64,000 bases of DNA from Cricetomys ansorgei. Lineage: Eukaryota; Chordata; Mammalia; Rodentia; Nesomyidae. Below the pieces are notes generated by a model, which worked only from the letters and a program-made list of their open reading frames with translations, ran no database searches and was not told the origin of the DNA. The stretch lies in NCBI GenBank assembly GCA_026225945.1, contig JAMJFZ010001805.1, positions 1,140,001 through 1,204,000 of the forward strand, in the 5' to 3' direction. A program made the position numbers and the translations under genes. Shown piece by piece: positions 20,613-31,224 of the stretch. Position 1 is the stretch's first letter; the number at the start of each line of letters is the position of its first letter.

Positions 20613-20682
20613 ATATATATATAGATATATATATATCTATATATATATATCTATATCTCTCTCTATATATATATATCTTCCC
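20613..20682. repeat. palindromic TA/TATC microsatellite
   Basis: (TA)n with ATATCTATAT interruptions; self-complementary and likely to extrude hairpins. Confidence 0.95.
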
Positions 20683-21449
20683 TTTCAGTGGGTTACTGAT
20701 CAGTCTTCACCCACAATAGTGTTGCACGAACTCTCCACAGAAGAAAATTGACCGTTGAAGAAAAATTTATGTCAAATGAATGCAGTAGTTCATTCTTCTA
20801 TGGGACCCAATATGACATACTTTTCGTGCTTTTAAGACTCGTATAGAACACGGCTTATGTATGATAATGTGCTTCTTTTAATAATAAAAATTAAAGAAAT
20901 TGGAACTTAGAAAAAAATGGAGAATTAGAGAAAGCAAATTAACAATGTGCACGTTGGGGAAAAGTTATAAGGCTTCCTCTGCAGACAAAGACTTTGCTAA
21001 GAGGGAAGGTAAGAAGAAGAGGCCATGAAAGGTTCAGTGGGACACAGAAGGGACAGATGGGCTTGGAGGGGAGAGTACAAGTTGATGGAGGTCACAGCCT
21101 GCACAAAGGCCAGACCATGGGAATTGTGAAAGCCTAGCACCTGCAGGAGGACAGGCCCAGCTTGAGTAGAGAGCAGCAAAGATGGACTCCTGAGGTTGCC
21201 TACTGAGTAGGTTCCTCTCTCCAGGTTTGGGGGCTCCATATTAATTCTCTGTCCCATCACACATGGAGACAATATTTTACTAATAACAACCATTACCAGA
21301 CCATCAGAGAGGATGCTGTTGAATTAAACTATGAAGACTCTTCTGTCTGGGAGTTGGGAGTGGGAAGGGACACAGGTGATTTCCTTACTACACGATCAGA
21401 TCCTCAGTACCGAGCCAACTGGGAACAAAGGAAGAAAAGAAAGTAATAC
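20683..21449. other. unassigned sequence
   Basis: No recognised repeat. A 98-codon minus frame (20997-21293) has no known domain and no supporting context. Confidence 0.45.
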
Positions 21450-21618
21450 CACGGGGAATGGCAAGACGGCTGAGGGCAAAGGCACTTGCTGCCAAGCCTG
21501 ATACCTGATACATTAAAGGAAAGAACGGACTCCCGCAAGTTGCCCCCTAACCGCCTCACGTACACCTGGTGTGCGCAGGCGCACTCATCCACACGTACCC
21601 ACAGTAAACGTATTTTTC
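21450..21618 (+). mobile_element. B3A-type SINE
   Basis: 'ggcaagacggctgagggcaa', 'cttgctgccaagcctgatac', 'cggactcccgcaagttgccc', 'tgtgcgcaggcgcactcatc'. Confidence 0.85.
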
Positions 21619-21887
21619 AAGGTACAACACCATCCTCAAGATTTAATGGGAGGTGACAGGTTGGAGGGTCGAGTCTGGTCTGGGACCCAGGCTGAACTAG
21701 AGGGTGAACTAGGAAGGCCCGTTCCCACCCTTGCCTTCTCACTTTATACTTCTAGAATGAACGCAACTTGTTAGGCTCCAGACTTTTGCTCAGGTCACAG
21801 CATCTACAGTCTCACAGACACCGACAGGCTCCTCCTGAAATCACTGTGTGTGAACCAGATTCTGTCCTGCTTACGTTCTGTCGCCAT

Positions 21888-22545
21888 GACAGAAGATAGA
21901 GTCATCTGGGCAAAGGAGCCCTCAGCTGAGAAAACGCCTCCGTCATGTTTCCTGTAGGAGTCTGTGGGGCATTTTCTTCTTCTGTTTTATAATGCGTTTA
22001 TTAATAATTTGAGTTTTGTACAATGTATCTAGATGACACCCTCTTCCCATTCCTCCTTGTTCCACCCTCCCATCACTGTGCCCTCAAAAAAGAAAGAAAA
22101 ATTAAGAAAACAAGGAAGAAAGAAAGGAAAAAGAAAGAAAAGAAAATTAAGTCAAGCTTGTGTGGCAGGAGCATGGATGGCAGGAATCATCATGGTCTCT
22201 GGAGGCAGAAGGCTGCTCTGATTGTGGACTTTGATCTGGCCCATAGCCAGAGACAAAGCATGGTGGAGATTGGCCTAAAGTCAGGCCTTTCTTGGTTAAT
22301 GATTGGTGAGGGAGGGCCCAGCTCCTCAGCAAGTAGTCTTGGGTCCTATAAGAAAGCAAGGTGAGAAAGCCATGAGAAGCAAGCCAGTAAGCAACATTTC
22401 TCCATGGTCTGCTTCAGCTCCTGCCTCCAAGTTCCAGCCTTGAGCTCCTGCTCCAACTTTCCTTAACAAATGAATGTGAGCTGTAAAGTGAAATACACCC
22501 TTTCCTCCCTGAGTAGCTTTTGGGCATAAAGTTTACCACAATGAA
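21888..22545 (+). mobile_element. MaLR LTR (MT-like) split by an L1-like insertion
   Basis: 5' part 21888-21985 ('agagtcatctgggcaaagga', 'tctgtggggcattttcttc'); 3' part 22263-22545 ('gttaatgattggtgagggag', 'gggtcctataagaaagcaag', 'tgctccaactttccttaa', 'aatacaccctttcctccctg'). Confidence 0.75.
21986..22262 (-). mobile_element. L1 3'-end-like fragment nested in a MaLR LTR
   Basis: 'tttattaataatttgagttt', 'caatgtatctagatgacacc', 'cttcccattcctccttgttc' resemble the inverted end of a rodent L1, with an A/AAAG-rich stretch at 22081-22145. The same segment, about 85% alike by eye, is at 32316-32585. Confidence 0.55.
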
Positions 22546-23033
22546 TTAGTTAGAGCTCTCTACAGGGACAGGACTTACAGGATGAATATATCTATATAAA
22601 TATATAGAGAGGGCATTTATTAGAATCGTCTGCAGGCCGTGGTTCAGCTAGTTCAACAATGGCTGTCTACTGAAGGAAAGTTCAAGATTCAGTAGTGTTC
22701 AGTCAGTAAGATTGGATGTCTCATCTGGTTTCCAGTATTCACCAGAACACTGAAGGGGCAGGCGCTAATGCCAGTGAAGTAATGGACTTGCCAGTGAGGG
22801 TGAGAGCGAAAGGTAGCAGACAAGAATCTAGAGGTCCTTCATTCATGTCCTTTACGTAGGCTGCCAGCAGAAGGTGCAGCCCAGGTGGATCTTCCCACCT
22901 CAGAAGACCTGATTAAAGATGCATCTTCCCTCTTCGAACAATTAAGAAAAATCCTTCACATGTGTACCTAGCCACTTGGGTTTTAATTAATCCCTGGTGT
23001 AGTCAAGTTGACAACTAAGATTAGCCATCACAT
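22546..23033 (-). mobile_element. MaLR LTR (MT-like)
   Basis: Minus-strand LTR whose 5' end is near 23033 ('gtcaagttgacaactaagat', ending in ATCACA). The inverse of the AATAAATGCCC-like signal is near 22610. It abuts the preceding plus-strand LTR. Confidence 0.65.
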
Positions 23034-23440
23034 ACAGCAATGAAAATGTAACCAGAACAGACTTCAGGTGCTGGGATTACCCTCCTGAGCAAGTGAGTTT
23101 ACAGGCTCTGGGGCTATCAAGAGACTGCCATATGGCCACACATTCTGCTCCCTACCTTTCTCCTCTGCCAATCTAGGAAGTCAGAGGGCCTAGCTGAAGC
23201 CTCGCATGCAAACCCACTCCTGCCCTACTCTTCAGAGACCTCTGTGAGGGAATGACTCCTCACTCCGTAACACTCTCTCTTCAGAACCTGTTCATGTTTA
23301 TGTCTCTGGTGCTCATTCCTCTCAGAATTGCCACTATGCTGTTGCCTGTCTGCCTGTGGCATTACTGGTCATTAGTAACACTTCTAATAAACTTCTTTCC
23401 CAGCAATCCATCTCAGTGACTCCCTTAAATTCTACATCAG
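23034..23440 (+). mobile_element. possible LTR with AATAAA signal
   Basis: A polyadenylation signal ('acttctaataaacttctttc') precedes a short tail, the layout of an LTR R/U5 region. Family and boundaries unknown. Confidence 0.3.
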
Positions 23441-23467
23441 AGATTCCCAAAACTAGCTCAAACCACA

Positions 23468-23556
23468 AAGTCTAGTGATGTAGCTCAGTAATAAAGCTCT
23501 TGCCCGGTAGGTGCAAAGTCCTGAGTTCAATCCTGATGTCATAAGAAAATAAGTAA
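23468..23556 (+). mobile_element. ID SINE
   Basis: 'agtgatgtagctcagtaata', 'gcccggtaggtgcaaagtcc', 'tgagttcaatcctgatg' plus A-rich tail. Confidence 0.82.
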
Positions 23557-24066
23557 CAAAAGCACAGGCATAGATAATCATACGGGTATGGCAGAGTCTG
23601 AGGTATGTAAAAAGGACCTCCAGTTGGCCAGTGAGGTCCAAAAAACCAGAAAGTAATTAATTTTGTGAGCTCAGATGCTTGTTTTTATTAGGACTTATGA
23701 ATGTTATACACAGAAGCAGATGACACTGGATTATGTGCTGTATCCTACTACCTTACAACATACAATGTTACAGCATTCATGGTTTAGTTACAATAAATTA
23801 GGCTTTCCCATCAAAGAGGAGAGGTTTCTGTTCTGAATTGTAAAAACACTCAGAGCCCTGGAGCACCCCCAAGTATTAGGGTTACACAGTTGTCATGACC
23901 ACTACTGAAGCATCTCAGTTGTGCTACTTAGAGTTGGGTGGCCCTGGATGAATTCTTAGATTTCTGAGTCTTGAGATTTGCTCCTGAGCAATAGAAATGA
24001 GGACAGTACTGGCAGGTGAGAGAGGGCTACTATAGGAATCGATCACATATGGAAAGAAAAATGCAG
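23557..24066. other. unassigned sequence
   Basis: No recognised repeat or gene. Confidence 0.45.
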
Positions 24067-24069
24067 AAG

Positions 24070-24176
24070 ACGGAAGTGGTGGTGTATACCTCTCATCCCA
24101 GCTACTTGGAAGACTAAGGCAGAAGAATCTAAGTTTCAGTCTGTTTGACCAGCCTTGAGACCTGTTTCAAATGAAA
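24070..24176 (+). mobile_element. B1/RSINE1-like SINE, diverged
   Basis: 'gtggtggtgtatacctctca', 'tcccagctacttggaagact', 'gaccagccttgagacctgtt'. Confidence 0.65.
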
Positions 24177-24221
24177 AACAAAACAACAACAAAAAACACT
24201 AAACAAACAAATAAAAACCTA

Positions 24222-24290
24222 ATGGTCAGTGATACACTAGTAGAATGCTTGACTCCCATGTGCAAGGTCCAGGATTCAAGTCACAGCAGG
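24222..24290 (+). mobile_element. ID SINE, diverged
   Basis: 'gtcagtgatacactagtaga', 'atgtgcaaggtccaggattc'. The long purine tract begins where its A-rich tail should be. Confidence 0.65.
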
Positions 24291-24505
24291 GGAAGGAGTG
24301 GGGAAAAGAGAGTGAAGAGAGGGCAGGAGCAAAAAGGATGGAAGATGAAGAATGCAGAAGAAAAAAAGAGGAGAAAGGAGGGGGAGGATAAGGATGAAGG
24401 ACGAGAAAGGAGGGAAAGGGGGGAGGAGAGGAAAGAAAGAAAGGGTAAGGGAAAGATGGAGGAGGGAAAGAGAGAAAAGGAGAGAATACAAGGGAGGAGG
24501 AAGTA
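24291..24505 (+). repeat. long polypurine (GA/GGA) tract
   Basis: About 215 bp of nearly uninterrupted purines on the plus strand. The long frames on either strand here are composition artefacts. Confidence 0.93.
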
Positions 24506-24584
24506 GGGAGCTTGTGGGGCTGTCCTAGAGCTAAAAGGGGGGTCAAGGAGTGCTATGAACCCCAGAATTCTTATCCTGAAAGCC

Positions 24585-25085
24585 ACTCCTCCTTCTTGTT
24601 CTGGTACCAAGAAGACCCCAGCTAACACTAACAGCTAGCAAAACTCCTCCAGTGATGCCAGGATCCTGCAGCACCTGGTAAGATCCCACCTCTCCAGGGA
24701 ATCTGATTGGTTGGTGCTTGTCTGACCACTGCAGCTGGAAGGCCCCAGGCTGGATTTCTCCTCTCCATATATGACCTTATAAGTCTCTTCCTTTGGCCTC
24801 TGAGACCTCTGCCTATGCAAGTGAGGCTTCCTCAGGACTTTAGCCCTAGCCAAGGACGATACGACCACCAGGTCTGGTTGTGAGCCCCACAGGCAAATGA
24901 AGCTACCGTAATATCACTGCCTTAACCAATGACCTGTCGCCACATAAGGCATCCCTCCTTCCTCTCTACCCTATAAATGTCACTTCCCTTGCTTCAGTAA
25001 ACTGAGCTGTTCACTGAAACTGCCTCCTGGGAAGTCTGTTCTCCCATTATCTCTTCATCTCTGTCGAAGACCTCCAGGACCCAAA
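24585..25085 (+). promoter_or_regulatory. possible LTR/promoter-like segment
   Basis: An ordered promoter-like layout is visible: CCAAT at 24926, CTATAAAT at 24971, a weak polyadenylation-like AGTAAAC near 24996 and a CT-rich downstream region. This is how class I rodent LTRs look. Family and ends are unknown. Confidence 0.35.
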
Positions 25086-25299
25086 CAGTTCCTGAGTACG
25101 CCTCTCTCCTCTCTTCCCCAAAGCTGAGCCATTGGAGTGATAGGCTTGGCTGCCCAGGGGAGGGAACAGAAAGCACAGAACCACAGGAAACACAGAAGAA
25201 ACGGAAGAAAGAGATTGAGGAGGACGAGATGGAGGAGGAAGAACAACAAGAAGGAAGAGATACCTCTTTGAGCACAAACCTTAGCTCCATTATACTTCC

Positions 25300-25735
25300 T
25301 GGTGCCCCTCTCTCCTCAAAATGTACATTTTGTATTTTTCCTTGATAGCTTGCTCCTTTTTATTATAGACCTACATAAGGCTAGCCACTAATGACCACAC
25401 AACAGCCAATACTAAGCTGTTTTGAAATCTCCTCTGTCAATGCCATTAATCCAAAACTCTTCAATTTAGCCTCAGGTAGATTTTTAGAGAGGGGAAAAAA
25501 GTAGCCACATTGTATGCCAAAATATCATAAGAACAGGTCACTTACTAATATCCTTTCCGTCTAAAACTTCCTGAGCTGGGCCTCCACAGTTCAAATTGTC
25601 CTCAGTGTTGTCTTCATGCTTCTACTTGTATGACTTGTTAAGCCCCACTGAAAGCATTCAACTGCTTTCTTAATCCAAAATCCAAAGTCTGCATTCTGCC
25701 AACAAACAGCATGGTCAGGCTTGTCACAGCAATAC
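25300..25735 (-). mobile_element. MaLR internal-region remnant
   Basis: Non-coding sequence directly downstream (minus sense) of the primer site, including 'gtcctcagtgttgtcttcat' and 'agcatggtcaggcttgtcac', familiar from rodent MaLR interiors. Confidence 0.55.
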
Positions 25736-25736
25736 C

Positions 25737-25752
25737 TCACTCCTGGTACCCA
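25737..25752 (-). promoter_or_regulatory. tRNA-Leu-type primer-binding site
   Basis: Plus strand 'cctcactcctggtaccc' resembles the 3' end of tRNA-Leu(UAA) (ccactcctggtacca). It lies a few bases inside the LTR end, where a reverse-transcription primer site belongs. Confidence 0.65.
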
Positions 25753-25756
25753 CTTC

Positions 25757-26137
25757 TGTGTTAGTCACTGTTTGTTTACTTGCTGTGACAAGACATCGTG
25801 ACCACAACAACTCTCATAAAGGAAAGCATTTAATTGAAACTGGCTTATGGTTTCAGGGGTTTACTACACTGTAGTCACGGCTGGGAGCATGGCAGCAGGT
25901 GGGCAGACATGATGCTGAAGAAGGAGCTGATAGTTCTACATCTGGATTCACAGGCAACAAGAAGAAAGGAGACACTGGACCTGGATTGAACATTTGAAAC
26001 CTCAAAGCCCACCTGCAGTGACACACTTTTTCCGACAAGGCCACACCTCCTAATCTCTGTCAAGTACTACCACTCTCTAATGACAAAGCATTCAGATATA
26101 TGAGCCTGTGGGGACCATTTCCATTCAGATCACCACA
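25757..26137 (-). mobile_element. MaLR 5' LTR
   Basis: 381 bp on the minus strand from TGTGGTGATCTGAATGG to CTAACACA, with 'ggaggtgtggccttgtcgg', 'gtgggctttgaggtttcaaa' and an AATTAAATGC region. The adjacent primer site identifies it as the upstream LTR. Confidence 0.8.
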
Positions 26138-26139
26138 GT

Positions 26140-26328
26140 AGGTGAGACACTGTCCTGAGAATTCAAATCCCCAGTACTTACATAAAAGTTGAGCATAATC
26201 ACATGTACCTGTAACTTAGTGTTGGCAGGTGCAGACAGGTGGATCCAAGGATCTTGCTAGAAAGCTAACCTAGAGGAAACCACAAGTTTCAGGGTCAAGG
26301 AGAGATCCTGTCTCAAAAAATAGTGTGG
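26140..26328 (+). mobile_element. B4-type SINE, 5'-truncated
   Basis: 'caaatccccagtacttacat', 'acatgtacctgtaacttagt', 'ggagagatcctgtctcaaaa'. Confidence 0.75.
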
Positions 26329-26330
26329 GA

Positions 26331-26500
26331 GCCAAGCCTGATGGTGCACACCTTTAACCCCAGCACTTGGGAGGCAGAAGCAGGTTGGCCTCAATGAGTT
26401 GGAGGTCAGCCTTATCTACAAGTTTAGTTCCAGGCCACCCAGGTCTAAATAGTGAGACCCTGTCTCAAAAACAAACAAACAAACAAGCAAACAAAGTGAC
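26331..26500 (+). mobile_element. B1-family SINE with CAAA tail
   Basis: 'agcctgatggtgcacacctt', 'taaccccagcacttgggagg', 'gtgagaccctgtctcaaaaa', then (CAAA)n. Confidence 0.88.
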
Positions 26501-27060
26501 GAGTAATCAAGTAAACTATCCAACATCTTCCCCTGGCCTTCTTACATGCATATACATGTATGCCCATACCTATACATGTACTCACACACACAAACACAGG
26601 CACACAAAACCACTCACACACTCAGAATAAATAAATGGATAGATAATAAAGTGGATAGCAATTGAATAAAACACCTTACATAAGCCTCTTACTCCCACAT
26701 GGATGCACACACATGAAACAAAAAGAAAGAAAGAAAGAAAGAAACCCGAGCATACAGAGCTATGGATTGACAAGAGTGGGAATGGGTTTGATCCGTCCTC
26801 TCTACTGTGCCCAAATTAGAGAGTTTCTCATTCATCCTGACCAGTACCACAAGATAGGAACCCAGAGCTGGGTCCACTAAGAGGAGCTTAGTTTCTGAGC
26901 CATCCTCATACCTTCTCCACTTCCCAAAAGAGCTCTGGCTCTTGTCCAAGATTCCAGGAAGACGCACACTCAAGTCTCCGTTCCTTTTCGTCTGGGGCCA
27001 GAGAGAGGCTAGGTCTCCAGTGTGGGAGTCATTTTTGGGCTTATCTAGCCGTACATACAG
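26501..27060. other. mostly unassigned, with short simple repeats
   Basis: 26520-26640 looks like a B4-type tail rich in CA; (GAAA)n at 26720-26744; the remainder is not recognised. Confidence 0.5.
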
Positions 27061-27270
27061 AATTCCCGAATTTGTTTTTTTTTTTAATTTTTATTTTTTG
27101 CCACACAGTCTCTGTGTAGCCAAGGTTCCGTTTGTGTATTTATTTTGACGTATTTTCTCACTCTATTGAATTTATGTCCATGGACTGGAGACGACCACTT
27201 GCTGATGCTTCTGGTTTGCCCAGGGTGGGCATCTCTAGAAGTCAAATGCCAGCATATTAAAAGCTGAATA

Positions 27271-27560
27271 AATGAGGCTAGCAAAATGGCTCGGTGAGGG
27301 AGAGCACTTGCTGTGCAAGCCTGAGAACATGAGTCAAGCTCCAGAACTCAAAAGAAAATGTTTGAAGTTGCTATGTAATCCCAGCACTGGGGAAATGGAG
27401 ATAGGGAGATCCCTGGGACCTCAAGCTAGCCAGTCTAGCCTAATTGGTGAGCTCCCGGCCAGTGAGAGACCATATCAAAAGAGGTGTCCATAAGTGTTCC
27501 TGAAGGAATCCCTGAGGCTGTCCTCTAGCCCGCACACTCGTGTGGACACATACACTGAGT
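27271..27560 (+). mobile_element. B4-type SINE
   Basis: 'gctagcaaaatggctcggtg', 'taatcccagcactggggaaa', 'cagtctagcctaattggtga', 'cagtgagagaccatatcaaa' and a CACACTCG tail. Confidence 0.82.
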
Positions 27561-27599
27561 TGTGGACACAGCTCATGGGGTAAGAAAGAGTCTTTGCCA

Positions 27600-27815
27600 C
27601 ACCAGCACCATGTACAAAGAAGTCGTGCATGACCTGTACCCCCAATGCTGTTGGAGGCAGAGACAGGATGCTCACTGGGGCTTGCTGGCCGTTAGTCTAG
27701 CTCCATGTCCAGTGAGCAACCCTTTCTCAGGGGAATATGGTGGAGACTGAGAGAGTAGCATACACAGTATCTTCCTCTGGCTTTCAGGTATGTGCACATG
27801 TGCACTAACCTACAA
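27600..27815 (+). mobile_element. B4-type SINE, second adjacent copy
   Basis: 'cccccaatgctgttggaggc', 'cttgctggccgttagtctag', then an expected CA-rich tail. Confidence 0.65.
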
Positions 27816-27941
27816 CACGTGTGTTTACACCACATATATTTATAACATATACAACATACGCACATAAATAAATGAACAAGTAAATAAATAGTTCATTTTA
27901 ATTATTTGTTTATTTGCTTGTTTATTTATTTACTTATTTAG

Positions 27942-28082
27942 GTTTTTTGAGACAGGGATTCTCCATGTGGCCCTGGCTGTCTTAGAACACACTCTGTAGA
28001 CCATGCTGGCCTTGAACTCAAAGATTCAGTTGCCTCTGCCTCCCCGTGCTGGGATTAAAAGTGAATGAGACCACCACTTGGT
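27942..28082 (-). mobile_element. B1 SINE
   Basis: Inverted and well preserved: 'tttttgagacagggattctc', 'gaccatgctggccttgaact', 'cctccccgtgctgggattaa'. Confidence 0.9.
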
Positions 28083-28164
28083 GTTAATTTTTTAAGTTGA
28101 ATAAATGGCCTTTAACCAAGAAATACTACTTGTTGGATTGCTTTTCCCCCCTCTCTATTTTCTC

Positions 28165-28257
28165 TTTTCTGAGGCAAGTTCTTTCTGGTAGCCTAGGCTT
28201 GCCTTGATCTCAGCCCTCCTGCCTCAAAGACTGGAATGTGAAAGCATACCTGGCTTA
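28165..28257 (-). mobile_element. B1-like SINE, diverged
   Basis: 'ctgaggcaagttctttctgg', 'agcctaggcttgccttgatc', 'gaaagcatacctggc'. Confidence 0.65.
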
Positions 28258-28329
28258 CCTCTCAAATATGAGACTAACAAACTACTTAAAATGCATAATC
28301 AAAGCTTTAAAAACACTAATATTGTTAGG

Positions 28330-28466
28330 CCAGGCAGTAGTGGCGAGCACCTTTAATCCCAGCACTCGCAAGCGGATCTCTTAAGTTTGAGGCCAGCCTG
28401 GTCCACATAGTGAATTCCAGGGACAGACAGGGCTACAGAGAAACCCTGTCTCAACAACAACAAAAA
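28330..28466 (+). mobile_element. B1 SINE
   Basis: 'aggccaggcagtagtggcga', 'aatcccagcactcgcaagcg', 'agagaaaccctgtctcaaca'. Confidence 0.92.
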
Positions 28467-28627
28467 TCAAAACAAATAAACAAAAAACCTAAAACTTACT
28501 ACTGTTATTGTAGTACATGTGGAGATAAGAGAATTTTTTTTTGTTTCCTTTGTTTTTTAGAGTCTGTTCTGTCCATCACTGGGCTTATATCACAAGTACT
28601 TTTACCAGCTCCTGACCTAAATAAAAG

Positions 28628-28672
28628 ATATATCTTCTATTTATATATAATATATATTATATATAATATATA
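28628..28672. repeat. (TA)n-rich palindromic repeat
   Basis: Alternating TATAATATATATTATATATAA-like bases. Confidence 0.93.
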
Positions 28673-29094
28673 GAGGAGGGGGAGTAAGTGAGCCAGAAAG
28701 AACTTACTTGATAATTCATTGACCCACGAACACAGTAATCCGTTCATCTCCCCAAGGCCCTGCCTCTCACATATTATTCACATTTAACTTTGAGGGTGAA
28801 TTCATAGGGTGCCTTAGGACTGTGGAAGGTGATATTTTCATTGTCAGGATTCAGGGTGCTAGTCAATTCTCCATCATTCTCATGAAATAACTGAAGTATT
28901 TAAGTTAAAAAGAGAAAAAGTTATATTTTCCCAAGTTGGAAGTTTAAATCCAAGTTCAAGGGACCCATGGGGCTTAGCTTCTGCTAAGAAGAGTCCATAT
29001 CAATGGTAGGAACATGTATCTGAGAAAAGGACTCACATTTGAACCAGAAAGCACATATCACTGTATCCAACTTCTTGTTTTTATGCATAACTCT
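28673..29094. other. unassigned sequence
   Basis: Possibly an ancient inverted LTR at 28700-28810 but too diverged to call; otherwise nothing recognised. Confidence 0.4.
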
Positions 29095-29765
29095 TACTGA
29101 TATTTTTCCTTAACCACGTCATACATCTGTATAATGTATTCTGGTTACTCTTACTTCTCCCTCAACTCCTTCCCTCTCACCTCCTTTCCCCTCTCCTCCC
29201 TTTCTAACATTCATATTATTTTTGTTTTTGACCTGTTGTGTTTAATCGAGACTACCTAGGTGACTATAGGCTTTGACCTGTCCTTTGAAGCTTGGTGGAC
29301 TCACCTGTGGGCTCACAACTGAAGCCAACGACGGCCTTGGCAAAATCCATCAATAGTCCATAGTTCAACAGAATGGGGCACGATCCCGTAAGTCCCTCCC
29401 CATCCTTGAGTGACTGTTGACAGCTGCTGTGAGTACAAGATTGTGATGTCTGGGTCGAGCCCAGAAGATAATGTTTTGTCCTGTCTCCTTCTGTCTGGTT
29501 CTTGTCCTCTCTCCTTCATCTCCTGTGACATTCCCTGAGCCTGGAGAGGCTGGCATAAACACCCTGGTTAGAGCTTAGTGCTCAAATTTCACTTATTTAC
29601 CGTACCTTGAGCAGCCGTACTCTGTGCTCACTATAATTTCTTACAAAAAGAAGCATCTCTGACTGAGGCTGAATGTTTCTATAGTTACAAATGTAGGCAT
29701 TAGGGATGAAGTTTTGTAACTGACTTTAGCTAACTGTAGTAAGGTTTTCCTAGAGACTCCACCTT
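29095..29765 (-). mobile_element. rodent L1 3'-region fragment
   Basis: Inverted L1 3' region with the C/T-rich patch at 29150-29210, 'acattccctgagcctggaga' and a continuation past 29640. No ORF2 reading frame survives. Confidence 0.6.
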
Positions 29766-29884
29766 TAAAGGTGCAGCAACCTCTGCCCCCATACTTGGAA
29801 AACACATCTTTACATATAGGCCTATGAGAGACATTCATTAAACACAACACAGCACTAACGTGCATACGTACAAGTGTGTGCATG

Positions 29885-29960
29885 TATGCACAAGCATTTA
29901 CCTCAAGATTTCAGAGTTTCTAGACAAGTGCTCAACCACTGAGCCATATTTCCAACCCCT
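29885..29960 (-). mobile_element. ID SINE
   Basis: 'gacaagtgctcaaccactga', 'gccatatttccaacccc'. Confidence 0.7.
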
Positions 29961-29964
29961 TTTT

Positions 29965-30088
29965 ACCATTTTGAGACAGGGTCTCACTCCTTAAACTCAC
30001 TGTATAGTCCATGTTACCCTTCAATTTCCCTTTCTCCTGTCTCAGTCTCCCAAGTTCTGATGGCAGGACTGTACCACTGTTTGGCTTG
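29965..30088 (-). mobile_element. B1 SINE, diverged
   Basis: 'ttttgagacagggtctcact', 'tctcagtctcccaagttctg', 'ggactgtaccactgtttggc'. Confidence 0.7.
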
Positions 30089-30319
30089 GGGAGATACTTT
30101 GAGCTGCAGCTCTGTGAATCTGTGGGCACATCAAACAACAGCAGTGTGTTTTATGAATATTTCTTCTGTTCTGCTGTTTGTCTTTCTATTCTCTCTCTAA
30201 TGATTTTTACAAAGCAAAAGTTTCTAATTTCAAAGCAGCTTACAGTTTTCTCCTAAACCCTTCAATGGACTGTACAGTTTTGCATGTTACACTAGGTCTC
30301 TGATTCTGTGTGTCTGTGT
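30089..30319. other. unassigned sequence
   Basis: No recognised element. Confidence 0.4.
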
Positions 30320-30320
30320 G

Positions 30321-30383
<63 letters not shown>
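30320..30383 (+). repeat. (CT)n(CA)n compound microsatellite
   Basis: About 10 CT units then about 20 CA units. Confidence 0.97.
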
Positions 30384-30384
<1 letters not shown>

Positions 30385-30409
30385 ACAGAGAGTTACTCTA
30401 GGCCTTCCT

Positions 30410-30590
30410 TTCCAATGCTGAGCATTGACCTTGGCCTTGTGCACAGTAAGCAAAGGCTTGACCACTGGGCTCTGCCTTTCAGCAGTTCTAAGACAGGTCC
30501 TCACTATGCAGCTCAACCAGCCCTGAACTGAGGATCCTCTTGTCTCAGCCTCCTCAGTGCTGGGATTATAGGTATATACCACTCAGGCCT
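30410..30590 (-). mobile_element. ID-like plus B1-like SINE pieces
   Basis: 30410-30480 is an inverted ID-like segment ('cttgaccactgggctctgcc'); 30485-30590 is an inverted B1 ('tcctcagtgctgggattata'). Confidence 0.65.
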
Positions 30591-30619
30591 ATACTGTCCA
30601 TTTTAAGTGAGAAACTTGT

Positions 30620-30800
30620 TGGCATTAAGCACACTCACGCTGTTGTGAAGCCATTGACATCTAAAGAACTTTCTGCAAACAAAAACTCTCTCCTCAATTA
30701 AATGCTAACTCTCTCTATGTAAGGTACAAAGTCTGTTCTGTTCTCTGCTTTTATGAATTTGCCTATTCTCTGTATCTCATTACAAGCTTTTCTTCATTAA
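30620..30800. mobile_element. ancient L1M LINE fragment
   Basis: 'gctgttgtgaagccattgac', 'tctaaagaactttctgcaaa', 'tatgaatttgcctattctct' follow the mammalian L1M order seen across placentals. Confidence 0.6.
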
Positions 30801-30827
30801 GGTTAGAATTTAGAAGTATTTTTTGTG

Positions 30828-30893
30828 GTGCGTGGGTCAGAATCTAGGGCCCTGTACATGCTAGGCAAACATTGTCTAGGTAAGCCATACCCT
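30828..30893 (-). mobile_element. ID SINE, diverged
   Basis: 'gtcagaatctagggccctgt', 'acatgctaggcaaacattgt'. Confidence 0.7.
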
Positions 30894-31003
30894 GCCCCCT
30901 CACTGGGGGATTCTAGACAGGGGCTTTATCTCTAAGCCACATAACCCCATTCCCTTCCTGGGAGTTCTAAGCAAAGGCTCTACCCCTGAGCCCTGCTCTC
31001 AGC
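30894..31003 (-). repeat. two copies of the ~55-bp ID-related unit
   Basis: 'cactgggggattctagacag' and 'cctgggagttctaagcaaag', each followed by an inverted ID-like box. Same dimer as at 20391-20506. Confidence 0.7.
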
Positions 31004-31059
31004 TCTGACATTTTTTTTTTACATCTGTATATCTGATTTTCCAGCATAATCTGTAACAG

Positions 31060-31212
31060 ACTCTGCTCTCTCAGTGGATCACCTTTGCTCCTTCGGCAGA
31101 AATCAGTTGATTATATTTGTGCATGTCTATTTCTGGGCAATCTTCACTGTTCTGTTGATCTCAGTGTCTGTTTTGTTGTCAATACCATACTGTCTTATTT
31201 TCTGATTTGGGT
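31060..31212. mobile_element. ancient L1M LINE fragment
   Basis: 'aaatcagttgattatatttg', 'tctgttgatctcagtgtctg', 'gtcaataccatactgtctta': probably the same element as 30620-30800, interrupted by SINE sequence. Confidence 0.65.
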
Positions 31213-31224
31213 TTTGTTTCTTCT

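Noticed and set aside
24226..24628. Pro/Ser/Leu-rich and Lys/Glu-rich frames
   Set aside because: Derived from the polypurine tract and its complement.
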